The position numbers were made by a program, and so were the translations under genes. From positions 1-64,000 of the forward strand of contig NZ_JAPQNT010000011.1 of the NCBI RefSeq assembly GCF_028867965.1: a stretch of DNA of 64,000 nt, read 5' to 3'. Origin of the DNA: Flavobacterium sp. SUN046 (lineage in GTDB: Bacteria; Bacteroidota; Bacteroidia; Flavobacteriales; Flavobacteriaceae). Every line of letters starts with the position of its first letter. Within the stretch, counting starts at the first letter, position 1. A model generated the notes under the pieces. It saw only the letters and a list, made by a program, of their open reading frames with translations. It was not told the origin of the DNA and made no database searches. Of the stretch, positions 1 through 7,521 are shown piece after piece.

Positions 1-812
1 TTGGTGAACCACTAAACAGTTCAAAAGACGATTTTGCATTCTTAATCAATGATAAAACAAGATTAGGATACGTAACATCCAACAGAGAAGGCGGACAAGG
101 TGGTGATGACATCTACAAATTCAAAGAAACCAAAAAACTAGAATGTGAACAATTCTTAAGTGGCGTTGTAACCGATAAAGAAAGTGGATTGCCACTTGCA
201 AATACTAAAGTGACTTTATCTGATGCAAACTATAAAATGCTAAAAGAAACTACTACTGATAAAGATGGAAAGTTTGATTTCGGGCAAGTAGTATGCAGTT
301 CAAAATACTACATTAAAAGCGAAAAAGCAGAATACACTACTGTAGAAACGCCAACAATCACAGCAGACGAATCGGGTAAAACATTTGTGCCTGTGGAATT
401 AGAGAAATCTAAAAAACCAATTCAACCTCTAGATGATTTAGCTAAAGCGTTCGGAATCAAATTAATTTATTTCGATTTAGACAAATCATTCATTCGTGAA
501 GATGCTGCAGTAGAACTGGCTAAAATCTTAGATGTACTAGAACAATATCCTAACATGGAAATCGATATTCGTTCACATACCGATTGCCGTCAAACAGCAA
601 AATACAACTTAGCATTGTCTGACAGAAGAGCCAAATCAACAATGGCATGGTTAATTTCAAAAGGAATTGATAAATCAAGATTGACCGCTAAAGGTTACGG
701 AGAATCACAATTAGTAAACAATTGTGGCTGCGAACCAACCAATAAATCCGATTGTTCAGAAGAACAACACCAAGCTAATAGAAGATCAGAATTTATTATC
801 ACGAAATTGTAA
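1..812 (+). CDS. OmpA-family outer membrane protein, PorE-like (5' truncated by window)
   Basis: The reading frame is open from the left edge, so the gene begins upstream. The visible N-terminal part (about 35 codons) holds the end of a PD40/WD40-like propeller blade (…GGDDIYKF). It is followed by a carboxypeptidase-regulatory-like fold (SGVVTDKESGLPLANTKV) and a C-terminal OmpA peptidoglycan-binding domain (IYFDLDKSFIREDA … RSHTDCR … LSDRRAKSTMAWL … RRSEFII). The order PD40, CRD, OmpA is that of PorE-type proteins, which anchor type IX secretion parts to peptidoglycan; many paralogues in flavobacteria have no proven role. An isolated TTG at 189 is not the real start, because coding continues before it. 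The gene ends at a strong terminator. Confidence 0.88.
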   Translation, partial: GEPLNSSKDDFAFLINDKTRLGYVTSNREGGQGGDDIYKFKETKKLECEQFLSGVVTDKESGLPLANTKVTLSDANYKMLKETTTDKDGKFDFGQVVCSSKYYIKSEKAEYTTVETPTITADESGKTFVPVELEKSKKPIQPLDDLAKAFGIKLIYFDLDKSFIREDAAVELAKILDVLEQYPNMEIDIRSHTDCRQTAKYNLALSDRRAKSTMAWLISKGIDKSRLTAKGYGESQLVNNCGCEPTNKSDCSEEQHQANRRSEFIITKL

Positions 813-843
813 TATTCTAAATATAACAATTGTTTAAACCCTG

Positions 844-875
844 AAACGCCTAACTTATGTTGGGCGTTTTTTTAT
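844..875 (+). terminator. Rho-independent terminator of the OmpA gene
   Basis: AAACGCC and GGCGTTT arms with an inner AAC/GTT pairing are followed by seven T. It lies about 30 bp after the stop. The remainder of this 319-bp gap (876-1066) is AT-rich and shows no convincing gene, promoter or repeat. Confidence 0.85.
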
Positions 876-1066
876 TATAATAAAACAATTAATAAGTGTT
901 AAACAAGTTAAAAATGATTACTTATTAAGATAGTATTAAAATATAAATAAGGTTATTAAAAGAAAGTAAAAGAAGAATGTAAAAATGTTAAATTAAGTGC
1001 TTCTTTTGAATTAATAACTAATTAATATATTTGTTTTACTATCGCATGAAAAACGAGAGCTAAAGC

Positions 1067-1098
1067 CACAAAAAAACCATCAGCAGAACTAATGGTTT
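1067..1098 (-). terminator. Terminator of CAP gene copy 1
   Basis: Arms AAACCATCAG and CTAATGGTTT pair, with one G-U wobble in the transcript. On the minus strand they are followed by seven T. Compare copy 2, where the stem is perfect. Confidence 0.8.
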
Positions 1099-1131
1099 CT
1101 TTTTTCAAAATCAAACAAAACTATAAATCAA

Positions 1132-1632
1132 TTATTTTTTCATAAACATATTAGTATAATATTTTTTTCCATTAGCTGGATTTACTGTAATTGAAATCCC
1201 AAAATGAGTATATTCTCCATCCAAGTTAGCTTTGTGACCAGCACTGTGTAACCAAGCGTACATTGCAGAATTTGGTGTTGAAAAATTATATGCTATATTC
1301 TCTCCTACTTTGACAGCTCCTAAAACTTCTATTATGTTTTCGGCACGTTGATCGAAATAATCATGGTTTACCACATTATTATCAATCATGTATTCATTGT
1401 GTTCTTCAGATTTATATGAAATATGGTTCACAATCTCTAAAGTGTTTAATCCTTGACTAACTCTGTATTCGTTAATCTTTTGAGCTAATTCTAATTCTTC
1501 TGCAGAATAATTGTAATTAGTCACTAATGTTTTATCTGAAGATGCAACATCTTCTTTTGAATTAGTTGAACATGATACTAAAGTAAATACCAATGCAATT
1601 GGCACAAACAATCTAAGTAGTTTTGCTTTCAT
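1132..1632 (-). CDS. CAP (SCP/PR1-like) domain lipoprotein, copy 1
   Basis: This 166-residue protein has a lipoprotein signal peptide (lipobox LVSC, Cys21) and a CAP domain from about residue 45 to 166. The CAP landmarks are His78 in EEHNEYM, Glu111 in VGENIAYN, His133 in HSAGHKANL and His143 in THFGIS. Bacterial CAP lipoproteins are surface or periplasmic; their activity is mostly unknown, and I infer no enzyme function. The protein is identical to its neighbour at 1971-2471, the two genes differing only at silent sites, so the duplication is recent or homogenised. The promoter side carries two ATGTGGGGCA repeats 40 bp apart. Confidence 0.88.
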   Translation of the reverse strand: MKAKLLRLFVPIALVFTLVSCSTNSKEDVASSDKTLVTNYNYSAEELELAQKINEYRVSQGLNTLEIVNHISYKSEEHNEYMIDNNVVNHDYFDQRAENIIEVLGAVKVGENIAYNFSTPNSAMYAWLHSAGHKANLDGEYTHFGISITVNPANGKKYYTNMFMKK

Positions 1633-1659
1633 AGTAGTAGGTTAAGTTTTGGAAGGTAG

Positions 1660-1709
1660 ATGTGGGGCAAATATCTTCTGGGTTGAATATTAAATATAAA
1701 TGTGGGGCA
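1660..1709. promoter_or_regulatory. Paired ATGTGGGGCA direct repeats upstream of CAP gene copy 1
   Basis: ATGTGGGGCA occurs at 1660-1669 and 1700-1709, exactly 40 bp apart, in otherwise AT-rich DNA 28-77 bp upstream of the CAP start codon. The same pair is at 2499 and 2539 in copy 2. Spacing of about four helical turns and the GC-rich core suggest an operator, but no binding protein is known. The rest of the gap 1633-1970 holds no convincing gene. Confidence 0.4.
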
Positions 1710-1905
1710 GTTATATTCGTTATTTATTATTTTAAGAACGTGTTTCTGTTTTCGTTATACAATACTACTACTAAATCGCTAAAGTGTCAAATAAAATCGA
1801 TGAAATACATGTATTTTAATTTTTATAATGTAATAATCTTACATAATAATAAAATTAAAATACACTTTGTTAAATTATAAAAATTAGAAGGCTAATAATA
1901 GTAAA

Positions 1906-1937
1906 CACAAAAAAACCATCAGCTGAACTGATGGTTT
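1906..1937 (-). terminator. Terminator of CAP gene copy 2
   Basis: A perfect 10-bp stem (AAACCATCAG / CTGATGGTTT, loop CTGAA) is followed on the minus strand by seven T. Confidence 0.85.
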
Positions 1938-1970
1938 CTTTTTTCAAAATCAAACAAAACTATAAATCAA

Positions 1971-2471
1971 TTATTTTTTCATAAACATATTAGTATAATA
2001 TTTTTTTCCATTAGCTGGATTTACTGTAATTGAAATCCCAAAATGAGTATATTCTCCATCCAAGTTAGCTTTGTGACCAGCACTGTGTAACCAAGCGTAC
2101 ATTGCAGAATTTGGTGTTGAAAAATTATATGCTATATTCTCTCCTACTTTGACAGCTCCTAAAACTTCAATAATGTTTTCGGCTCGTTGATCGAAATAAT
2201 CATGGTTTACCACATTATTATCAATCATGTATTCATTGTGTTCTTCAGATTTATATGAAATATGGTTCACAATCTCTAAAGTGTTTAATCCTTGACTAAC
2301 TCTGTATTCGTTAATCTTTTGAGCTAATTCTAATTCTTCTGCAGAATAATTGTAATTAGTCACTAATGTTTTATCTGAAGATGCAACATCTTCTTTTGAA
2401 TTAGTTGAACATGATACTAAAGTAAATACCAATGCAATTGGCACAAACAATCTAAGTAGTTTTGCTTTCAT
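1971..2471 (-). CDS. CAP (SCP/PR1-like) domain lipoprotein, copy 2
   Basis: The gene encodes the same 166 residues as the gene at 1132-1632: lipobox Cys21 and CAP-domain His78, Glu111, His133 and His143. Three silent differences cluster in the stretch encoding IIEVLGAV and the residues before it. The gene lies between pdxH and copy 1 on the same strand. Because pdxH abuts the duplicated block, this copy may also be transcribed by read-through from pdxH. The function of the family is unknown beyond being an exported CAP protein. Confidence 0.88.
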   Translation of the reverse strand: MKAKLLRLFVPIALVFTLVSCSTNSKEDVASSDKTLVTNYNYSAEELELAQKINEYRVSQGLNTLEIVNHISYKSEEHNEYMIDNNVVNHDYFDQRAENIIEVLGAVKVGENIAYNFSTPNSAMYAWLHSAGHKANLDGEYTHFGISITVNPANGKKYYTNMFMKK

Positions 2472-2684
2472 AGTAGTAGGTTAAGTTTTGGAAGGTAGAT
2501 GTGGGGCAAATATCTTCTGGGTTGAATATTAAATATAAATGTGGGGCAGTTATATTCGTTATTTATTATTGTAAGAACGTGTTTCTGTTTTCGTTATACA
2601 ATACTACTACTAAATCGCTAAAGTGTCAAATAAAATCGATGAAATACATGTATTTTAATTTTTATAATGTAATAATCTTACATT

Positions 2685-3329
2685 TTAAGAAGAAAGTCTT
2701 TCAATTTTCCAGTTAAAATCATTTTGAAGTTGGTATCGAATTCTATCGTGTAATCTATTAGGACGACCTTGCCAAAATTCAATTTCTATTGGTCGAACTA
2801 AAAATCCGCCCCAATGTTTTGGTCTTGTGATTTCTTTACCTAAATATTCTTGCTCTAATAATCTAAGATTAGTTTCAAGATATTCACGGTTAGGAATAAC
2901 TTCACTTTGCGGAGAAACTATTGCGCCAAGTTTGCTTCCGTCTGGTCTTGAATTGAAATAATTATCTGAAACTATATCTGAAGTTTTTTCGGCAATTCCT
3001 TTAATAATGACTTGACGTTCCAAACTTGTCCAAAAAAAAGACAAACAAACATTAGGATTGTTTTGTATTGCTTTTCCTTTTTCGGAATTGTAATTGGTGT
3101 AAAATATAAATCCTTCTTCATTGAATTTTTTAAGTAAAACAACTCTTGATTTAGGAAAACCATCCAATCCAATAGTAGCAACGGTCATGGCATTTACCTC
3201 ATCAATTCCACCAAAATCTTCGGTTTCATGAAACCATCGGTTGAATAAATTGATTGGATCTTCGGGAATATTGTTCTCTAACAATTCACTTTTTTCGTAT
3301 GATTTTCGGTAATCGCTTAGGTCTTTCAT
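2685..3329 (-). CDS. pdxH: Pyridoxamine 5'-phosphate oxidase
   Basis: PdxH is a cytoplasmic FMN enzyme that oxidises pyridoxamine or pyridoxine 5'-phosphate to pyridoxal 5'-phosphate, the last step of vitamin B6 synthesis and salvage. Its 214 residues match the usual length of about 215. Recognisable segments are SRVVLLKKF and FYTNYNSEKGK (FMN site), SFFWTSLERQVIIKG, FNSRP, GAIVSPQSEVI, and the C-terminal HWGGFLVRP, EFWQGRPNRLHDRI and WKIERLSS. It stands alone on the minus strand. Its stop codon touches the duplicated CAP block, leaving no terminator. Confidence 0.96.
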   Translation of the reverse strand: MKDLSDYRKSYEKSELLENNIPEDPINLFNRWFHETEDFGGIDEVNAMTVATIGLDGFPKSRVVLLKKFNEEGFIFYTNYNSEKGKAIQNNPNVCLSFFWTSLERQVIIKGIAEKTSDIVSDNYFNSRPDGSKLGAIVSPQSEVIPNREYLETNLRLLEQEYLGKEITRPKHWGGFLVRPIEIEFWQGRPNRLHDRIRYQLQNDFNWKIERLSS

Positions 3330-3417
3330 TGCTAATTATAGTTACTTAATTTAAGAGTTGCTAAGTTAATAAGATTTTGTTTTTATTTGAAAACAAAAAT
3401 TAAAATGAATTGCTATT

Positions 3418-3514
3418 TAGCCCTGATTGGAAGGAAAAACCTTTGCCTTTTGCAAAGTTTTGGGAGGAAAGCAGGAAAACGGATTACTGATAAAGCCTAA
3501 GCTATTCGCTCCTA
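3418..3514 (+). ncRNA. Structured element resembling the flavo-1 RNA motif, copy 1 (strand uncertain)
   Basis: This shares three blocks in order with 59763-59843: TAGCCCTGATTGGA, GGAAAGCAGGAA and TCGCTCCTA. CCTG in block 1 can pair with CAGG in block 2. Between them lies a variable hairpin (AAACCTTTGC … GCAAAGTTTT). The pattern fits what I remember of the flavo-1 motif of Bacteroidetes, but I cannot run a covariance search. The element ends at the rnz stop codon and lies upstream of pdxH in divergent orientation. Confidence 0.5.
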
Positions 3515-4420
3515 CTCCATTTCAAATTCTTTTCCATCGTCGGCTAAATGTACATTTTGAAAGATGGTTTGCGCTTCTTGTTGGAACAAATCTATAGTGC
3601 CATAACGTGTGGAATAATGTCCTAAAATAAGGTTTTTAACATTTGCTTTAAGCGCAATTGTAGCTGCTTGCTTTGCAGTAGAATGCATAGTTCGCTCGGA
3701 AAGATGCGCTTCAGATTCTAAAAAAGTGCTTTCGTGGTATAAATAATCTACATTTTCGATTATTGGAATTATACGTTCATCATACATAGTATCGCTGCAA
3801 AAAGCGTAGGATTTGGCAACTTGTGGCGGAAAGCTCAACGCTGAATTCGGAATTACAGTTCCATTATCTAAAGTGATATCGCCACCATATTTAATTTTGT
3901 TGAAATATACTTTATCGATTTCATATTGATTGATTGCATCAACATTAAGTTTTCGTTCGATATTTTTTTCTTGAAATAAGAATCCGTTAGTGTAAACTCT
4001 GTGATTTAGCGGAATTGTTTTTACAACCACTTTTTCGTCTTCAAAAATAGTTTCCGATTCTTTAGATTCTAATTCGTGAAAATACAATCCATAACCAGTA
4101 AACGAACCCGAAGCACGCAATTGAAGCAATATAATTTCTTTAATTCCTTTTGGACCATAAACGTGCAAATCATTTTCGCGATTGAGTAGCATAAATGTAG
4201 AAATCAATCCAATTAAACCATAAAAATGGTCGCCATGAAGATGCGAAATGAAAATATGACTGATTTTAGAAAACTTAACTTTGCTTTTGCGCAATTGCAC
4301 TTGTGTTCCTTCAGCACAATCAATTAGGAAAACTTTATTCTTGATTTCTAATACTTGTGAAGTTGGATTGGATAATGTGCGTGGCGTTGCGGCATAACAG
4401 CCAAGAATGGTTAATTTCAA
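3512..4420 (-). CDS. rnz: Ribonuclease Z (tRNA 3' endonuclease)
   Basis: RNase Z is a zinc metallo-beta-lactamase-fold enzyme that removes 3' trailers from tRNA precursors lacking an encoded CCA, as the tRNA-Arg in this window does. At 302 residues it is the short form. The signature SHLHGDHFYGL (HxHxDH) lies near residue 60, with SDT and GHYSTRY further on. The start is a TTG that overlaps the TGA of the upstream 58-aa gene (TTGA), giving MKLTILGCYAATPRT, the usual N-terminus of the family. No ATG or GTG lies upstream before an in-frame stop. It closes a run of small genes behind pyrB. Confidence 0.95.
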   Translation of the reverse strand: MKLTILGCYAATPRTLSNPTSQVLEIKNKVFLIDCAEGTQVQLRKSKVKFSKISHIFISHLHGDHFYGLIGLISTFMLLNRENDLHVYGPKGIKEIILLQLRASGSFTGYGLYFHELESKESETIFEDEKVVVKTIPLNHRVYTNGFLFQEKNIERKLNVDAINQYEIDKVYFNKIKYGGDITLDNGTVIPNSALSFPPQVAKSYAFCSDTMYDERIIPIIENVDYLYHESTFLESEAHLSERTMHSTAKQAATIALKANVKNLILGHYSTRYGTIDLFQQEAQTIFQNVHLADDGKEFEME

Positions 4421-4593
4421 ATCTTTTTTCTTTTATTATAGATAATTATAGTTACCATAGATACTATCAAACAAACATTGGAAAAGATGTTCCAAAAATT
4501 ATAATTTTTATAGGTGTAACCTCTATACAAGTTAATTAGTAGCAACGCAAAACTAAGTATCAATAAAATTATTGGAAGTCTATTGTTAGTCAT
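4417..4593 (-). CDS. Small two-helix membrane protein (58 aa)
   Basis: The gene has an ATG start and 58 codons ending in a TGA that overlaps the rnz TTG start, so the two are probably translationally coupled. The protein begins MTNNRLPIILLILSF and has hydrophobic stretches at about residues 7-20 and 38-52, with a basic tail (NKRKKI). It starts directly after the stop of the 66-aa gene at 4594-4794, which has a similar build, so the two may be ancient tandem relatives. I do not recognise a function. Confidence 0.6.
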   Translation of the reverse strand: MTNNRLPIILLILSFALLLINLYRGYTYKNYNFWNIFSNVCLIVSMVTIIIYNKRKKI

Positions 4594-4794
4594 TTACAAA
4601 TCAGTTTTATCATTTTCAATTTTACCAAATTTAATGATTTGATAAATTACATAGGCAAGAATTACACCATTGGCAGTTAATTTTAAATAATCAAATTCGT
4701 GCGTACGTATTCCTGTAAAAATTCTATTGGCTAACAAATAAGTCAAAACAAATAATAAAGCTACATATAAATATATTCTGGTTTTATTGCTCAT
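4594..4794 (-). CDS. Small two-helix membrane protein (66 aa)
   Basis: A 66-residue protein with transmembrane segments at about residues 7-23 and 39-56 and a charged C-terminus (GKIENDKTDL). The positive-inside rule puts both termini in the cytoplasm. It lies 12 bp after the 110-aa gene and directly before the 58-aa membrane protein, in the same run as rnz. The family is not recognised; constant linkage to rnz would be the only functional hint. Confidence 0.65.
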   Translation of the reverse strand: MSNKTRIYLYVALLFVLTYLLANRIFTGIRTHEFDYLKLTANGVILAYVIYQIIKFGKIENDKTDL

Positions 4795-4806
4795 AATTAT
4801 AGTTGA

Positions 4807-5139
4807 TTAAAATCCTAAATCTCGTTCAATTTCTTCCATTTCAATAATATCGTGTGCTTCTTGCAATGATGGCACAACAAGCAACTTTGTTGGAACTGCA
4901 TTAAAATCAATTCCGTCGGCAACTATTACAAATGACTTTTTCCCTTTTTTGTGTAATTTTGATAATTCAGAAAATGCTTTAATGTCTTTTAAAGTGATCT
5001 CTTTATCTTGAGTAACATCCAAAATTAAATTTTGAGCTTTAAACGAATTGTGCTCAGTAGTAACTTTTTCTAAAAAATTTAGAATGTTTCCTTGAGTATC
5101 TTTTATTGTTGTTGTATGTTTTTTTTGTTCTACTTTCAT
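4807..5139 (-). CDS. Conserved small cytoplasmic protein of unknown function (110 aa)
   Basis: A soluble 110-residue protein with an alternating helix/strand pattern (NLILDVTQ, LKDIKAFSELSKLH, KSFVIVADG, LLVVPSLQEAHDIIEMEEIERDLGF) that resembles a STAS-like fold. From memory, homologues in flavobacteria are often labelled ribonuclease Z, apparently because of their position next to rnz; no metal-binding motif is present, so I do not accept that name. The start codon directly touches a dispersed repeat (5140-5166), which occupies the ribosome-binding region. Confidence 0.7.
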   Translation of the reverse strand: MKVEQKKHTTTIKDTQGNILNFLEKVTTEHNSFKAQNLILDVTQDKEITLKDIKAFSELSKLHKKGKKSFVIVADGIDFNAVPTKLLVVPSLQEAHDIIEMEEIERDLGF

Positions 5140-5166
5140 GTCATTGCGAGTTAGCGAAGTAATCTC
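5140..5166. repeat. GTCATTGCGAG-type dispersed repeat, copy a
   Basis: GTCATTGCGAG … CGAAGTAATCTC is one of several copies in the window (34006-34030, 34761-34784, 46516-46540 and inverted 46598-46622). It abuts the start codon at 5137-5139 with no spacing. Read on the gene's strand it ends CGCAATGAC followed directly by ATG. Confidence 0.8.
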
Positions 5167-5184
5167 TTAATTTAAGTTTGTACT

Positions 5185-6114
5185 TTACTGCTTAATTTTA
5201 GAAGCCAATAAATAAATAACCGCCATTCTTATTGCTACTCCATTTTCAACTTGATCTAAAATTACCGATTGTTGTGAATCGGCAACATCAGATGTAATTT
5301 CAACGCCACGATTAATTGGACCTGGGTGCATGATTACAATTTCTTTATTAAGTGAATCTAATAATGCTTTGTCAACGCCGTATTGCTGCGCATATTCTCT
5401 AGTTGACGGAAAATAATTTACATCCATTCGCTCGTTTTGAACGCGTAACATATTGGCTACATCACACCATTCTAAAGCTTTTCTCAAATTGGGTTCAACC
5501 GTAACTCCAAGACTTTCAATGTACTTTGGAATTAGTGTTTTTGGTCCGCAAACTTTGACTTCTGCACCTTGCATTTGCAATGCATATATATTAGAAAGTG
5601 CTACTCGTGAATGCAAAACATCACCAACAATCACGACTTTTTTACCAGCAACTTCTCCTAATTTTTCTCTAATTGAAAAACTATCTAAAAGTGCTTGTGT
5701 TGGATGTTCATGTGCTCCATCACCAGCATTGATAATACTCGCTTTTACGTTTTGAGATAAAAAATAAGCCGCACCAGGATTGGCATGACGCATTACAACC
5801 ATATCTACTTTCATAGACAAAATGTTGTTTACAGTATCAATAAGCGTTTCGCCTTTTTTAACTGAAGATTGTGCTGCTGAAAAACTAATAACATCAGCTG
5901 AAAGTCGTTTTTGAGCCAATTCAAATGATAATTTTGTTCGTGTACTGTTTTCAAAGAATATATTAGCAATTGTTATATCTCGAAGTGATGGCACTTTCTT
6001 TATCGGACGATTAATGACTTCTTTAAAATGATCAGCGGTTTCAAAGATTAAATCAATATCTTCTTTGACTAAATATTTTATTCCTAATAAATGGTTGACG
6101 GATAGTTCTGACAT
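5185..6114 (-). CDS. pyrB: Aspartate carbamoyltransferase catalytic subunit
   Basis: PyrB joins carbamoyl phosphate and aspartate to N-carbamoyl-aspartate, the committed step of pyrimidine synthesis. Its 309 residues are the normal length. Visible motifs are the carbamoyl-phosphate site FFENSTRTKLSFE near residue 53, GDGAHEHPTQALLD (HPTQ), the aspartate-domain MLRVQNER and HPGPINRGVEI near the end. No regulatory chain PyrI is adjacent. It lies 5 bp behind pyrR, so the two form an operon, with PyrR as the likely regulator. Confidence 0.97.
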   Translation of the reverse strand: MSELSVNHLLGIKYLVKEDIDLIFETADHFKEVINRPIKKVPSLRDITIANIFFENSTRTKLSFELAQKRLSADVISFSAAQSSVKKGETLIDTVNNILSMKVDMVVMRHANPGAAYFLSQNVKASIINAGDGAHEHPTQALLDSFSIREKLGEVAGKKVVIVGDVLHSRVALSNIYALQMQGAEVKVCGPKTLIPKYIESLGVTVEPNLRKALEWCDVANMLRVQNERMDVNYFPSTREYAQQYGVDKALLDSLNKEIVIMHPGPINRGVEITSDVADSQQSVILDQVENGVAIRMAVIYLLASKIKQ

Positions 6115-6119
6115 TTGGT

Positions 6120-6668
6120 TTAGGTTGTTGTGTTTGTAATTAAATAAACGGCATCTTCTCCTTCATTTTCTTGCCAGCATACTTTTACTTTTTCGTTATT
6201 GATAGCATCAACTTGTCTGCCACGATAATCGGGTTGAATTGGTAAATGACGACTAAAACGTCTATCAATAAGTGTTAAAAGCTCTACTTCTGACGGTCTT
6301 CCAAAAGATTGAATGGCAGTTAATGCGGCATTAATACTTCTTCCGGTATATAAAACATCGTCAATAAAAACTACTTTTTTGTCTTCTACAAGAAAATCGA
6401 TTTGGGTTTTATTGGCTTCTAATTGTTTTTCACCTCTGCGAAAATCATCACGAAAAAAAGTAATGTCCAAAAAACCGAGTTGGACATTAGTAACTTTGTA
6501 TTCGTTTTCTAAAATATGCTTGATTCTTTGGGCTAAAAATTTTCCTCTTGGTTGCAAACCGATCAAAACGGTGGTAGAAAAATCAAGATGTTTCTCTATT
6601 AACTGACAAGCCAAACGATGTAAAATAATAGTAACTTCTTTTGCAGTGAGTAGTACTTTTTGACTCAT
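6120..6668 (-). CDS. pyrR: PyrR-type uracil phosphoribosyltransferase / pyrimidine regulator
   Basis: PyrR is an RNA-binding attenuation protein with uracil phosphoribosyltransferase activity. The 182-residue protein shows the PRPP loop VVFIDDVLYTGRSINAAL near residue 95 and the substrate segment GLQPRG, with LIDRRFSRHLPIQPDYRGRQ typical of PyrR. It is the first gene of the pyrR-pyrB operon. The leader between 6669 and 6727 is short and shows no obvious anti-terminator fold, so attenuation here is not evident. Confidence 0.93.
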   Translation of the reverse strand: MSQKVLLTAKEVTIILHRLACQLIEKHLDFSTTVLIGLQPRGKFLAQRIKHILENEYKVTNVQLGFLDITFFRDDFRRGEKQLEANKTQIDFLVEDKKVVFIDDVLYTGRSINAALTAIQSFGRPSEVELLTLIDRRFSRHLPIQPDYRGRQVDAINNEKVKVCWQENEGEDAVYLITNTTT

Positions 6669-6727
6669 AATGAAGTGTTGTGTTTGGTGTGTAAAAGTAA
6701 ATAAAATTATTTGAAATTAAATAAAAA

Positions 6728-6757
6728 AAATCCCTTTACGATTAGATAAAGGGATTT
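6728..6757 (-). terminator. Terminator of the glutathione peroxidase gene
   Basis: An 11-bp perfect stem (AAATCCCTTTA / TAAAGGGATTT) is followed on the minus strand by a T-rich tract. It lies 20 bp after the stop at 6778. Confidence 0.85.
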
Positions 6758-6777
6758 AGTTATTATTTTGACAATTA

Positions 6778-7368
6778 TTATTTGTTAATCCAATCAACAA
6801 TTGATGCATCTGTTGGTAAAACTTGTGGCGATATTACTTTTTCTAATTCTCCTTTTTCATTTATCAAATATTTTTGAAAATTCCACTCTACTTCACTGTC
6901 TTCCAAACCGTTTTTAGCTTTAGAAGTCAGAAATTTATATACTTCACACATATCACTTCCTTTTACAGAAACTTTGCTCATCATTGGGAACTTCACTCCA
7001 TAATTCAACTGACAAAAACTTTCAATTTCTTTATCAGTTCCAGGTTCTTGTGAAGCAAAATTATTAGCCGGAAAACCAACAATTACAAAGTTTTTATCTT
7101 TATATTTTTCATAAATAGCTTCTAAATCTTTATACTGTGGTGTTAATCCGCATTTAGATGCTGTATTCACAATTAAAATTTTCTTTCCTTTTAACGAAGC
7201 AAAATCAAATTCATCGCCACTTAAATCTTTAACTTTAAATTGATAGATGTTTTCTTTGTTCATAGTTTCTGTTTGAGAGATTAAGGCAGGTTTAGTACTT
7301 GTTTGAGCTTCATTTTTACAACTAATGAGTGTAAAAACCGCTACCAATGCTATAAGCTTTGTTTTCAT
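6778..7368 (-). CDS. Glutathione peroxidase family lipoprotein (thiol peroxidase)
   Basis: A thioredoxin-fold peroxidase that reduces hydroperoxides using a Cys. The 196 residues start with a lipoprotein signal (LISC, Cys17), so it is exported and lipid-anchored, probably periplasmic. The catalytic signature NTASKCGLTPQYKDL (peroxidatic Cys), GFPANNF and WNFQKYLI (Trp-Asn of the tetrad) are present; FCQLNYGVKFPM carries the usual second Cys. Bacterial members generally use thioredoxin rather than glutathione. It is divergent from the sigma factor gene. Confidence 0.93.
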   Translation of the reverse strand: MKTKLIALVAVFTLISCKNEAQTSTKPALISQTETMNKENIYQFKVKDLSGDEFDFASLKGKKILIVNTASKCGLTPQYKDLEAIYEKYKDKNFVIVGFPANNFASQEPGTDKEIESFCQLNYGVKFPMMSKVSVKGSDMCEVYKFLTSKAKNGLEDSEVEWNFQKYLINEKGELEKVISPQVLPTDASIVDWINK

Positions 7369-7521
7369 GTTGTGATTTTTATTTTATAAATTTACGTAAT
7401 AAATGAAATGTCAGATGCTTATCAATACCTAAATATATGTTAAAAAATCAAATTGTAAAACTATATGATAGAAATTTACGTAGATAAAATTACTCTAAAT
7501 AATTTTAATCAATAAAAACTT

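Larger units (their letters stand above)
1067..1844. repeat. Tandem duplication, copy 1 (778 bp: terminator, CAP gene, promoter)
   Basis: This block matches 1906-2683 nearly base for base at a constant offset of 839. Differences are few: two in the terminator, three synonymous changes in the CAP gene and one upstream. The copies are separated by a unique 61-bp spacer (1845-1905). The unit carries a whole transcription unit, so both copies should be expressed. Confidence 0.95.
1906..2683. repeat. Tandem duplication, copy 2 (778 bp)
   Basis: This is the second copy of the block at 1067-1844. Its right end falls directly before the stop codon of pdxH (2685-2687), so pdxH has no terminator of its own and can read through into this copy. 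Confidence 0.95.

Noticed and set aside
1662..1880. 72-codon plus-strand frame upstream of CAP copy 1 (and its twin 2501-2716)
   Set aside because: It lies in the CAP promoter region, changes its C-terminus at the duplication border and has no domain or signal; the frames arise from AT-rich spacer.
4417..4794. Toxin-antitoxin pair of two small membrane proteins
   Set aside because: The two are alike in build, follow each other within a housekeeping run, and neither resembles a known toxin or antitoxin.
4807..5139. Naming the 110-aa protein ribonuclease Z
   Set aside because: No HxHxDH or other metal ligand; the real enzyme is the 302-aa gene at 3512-4420.
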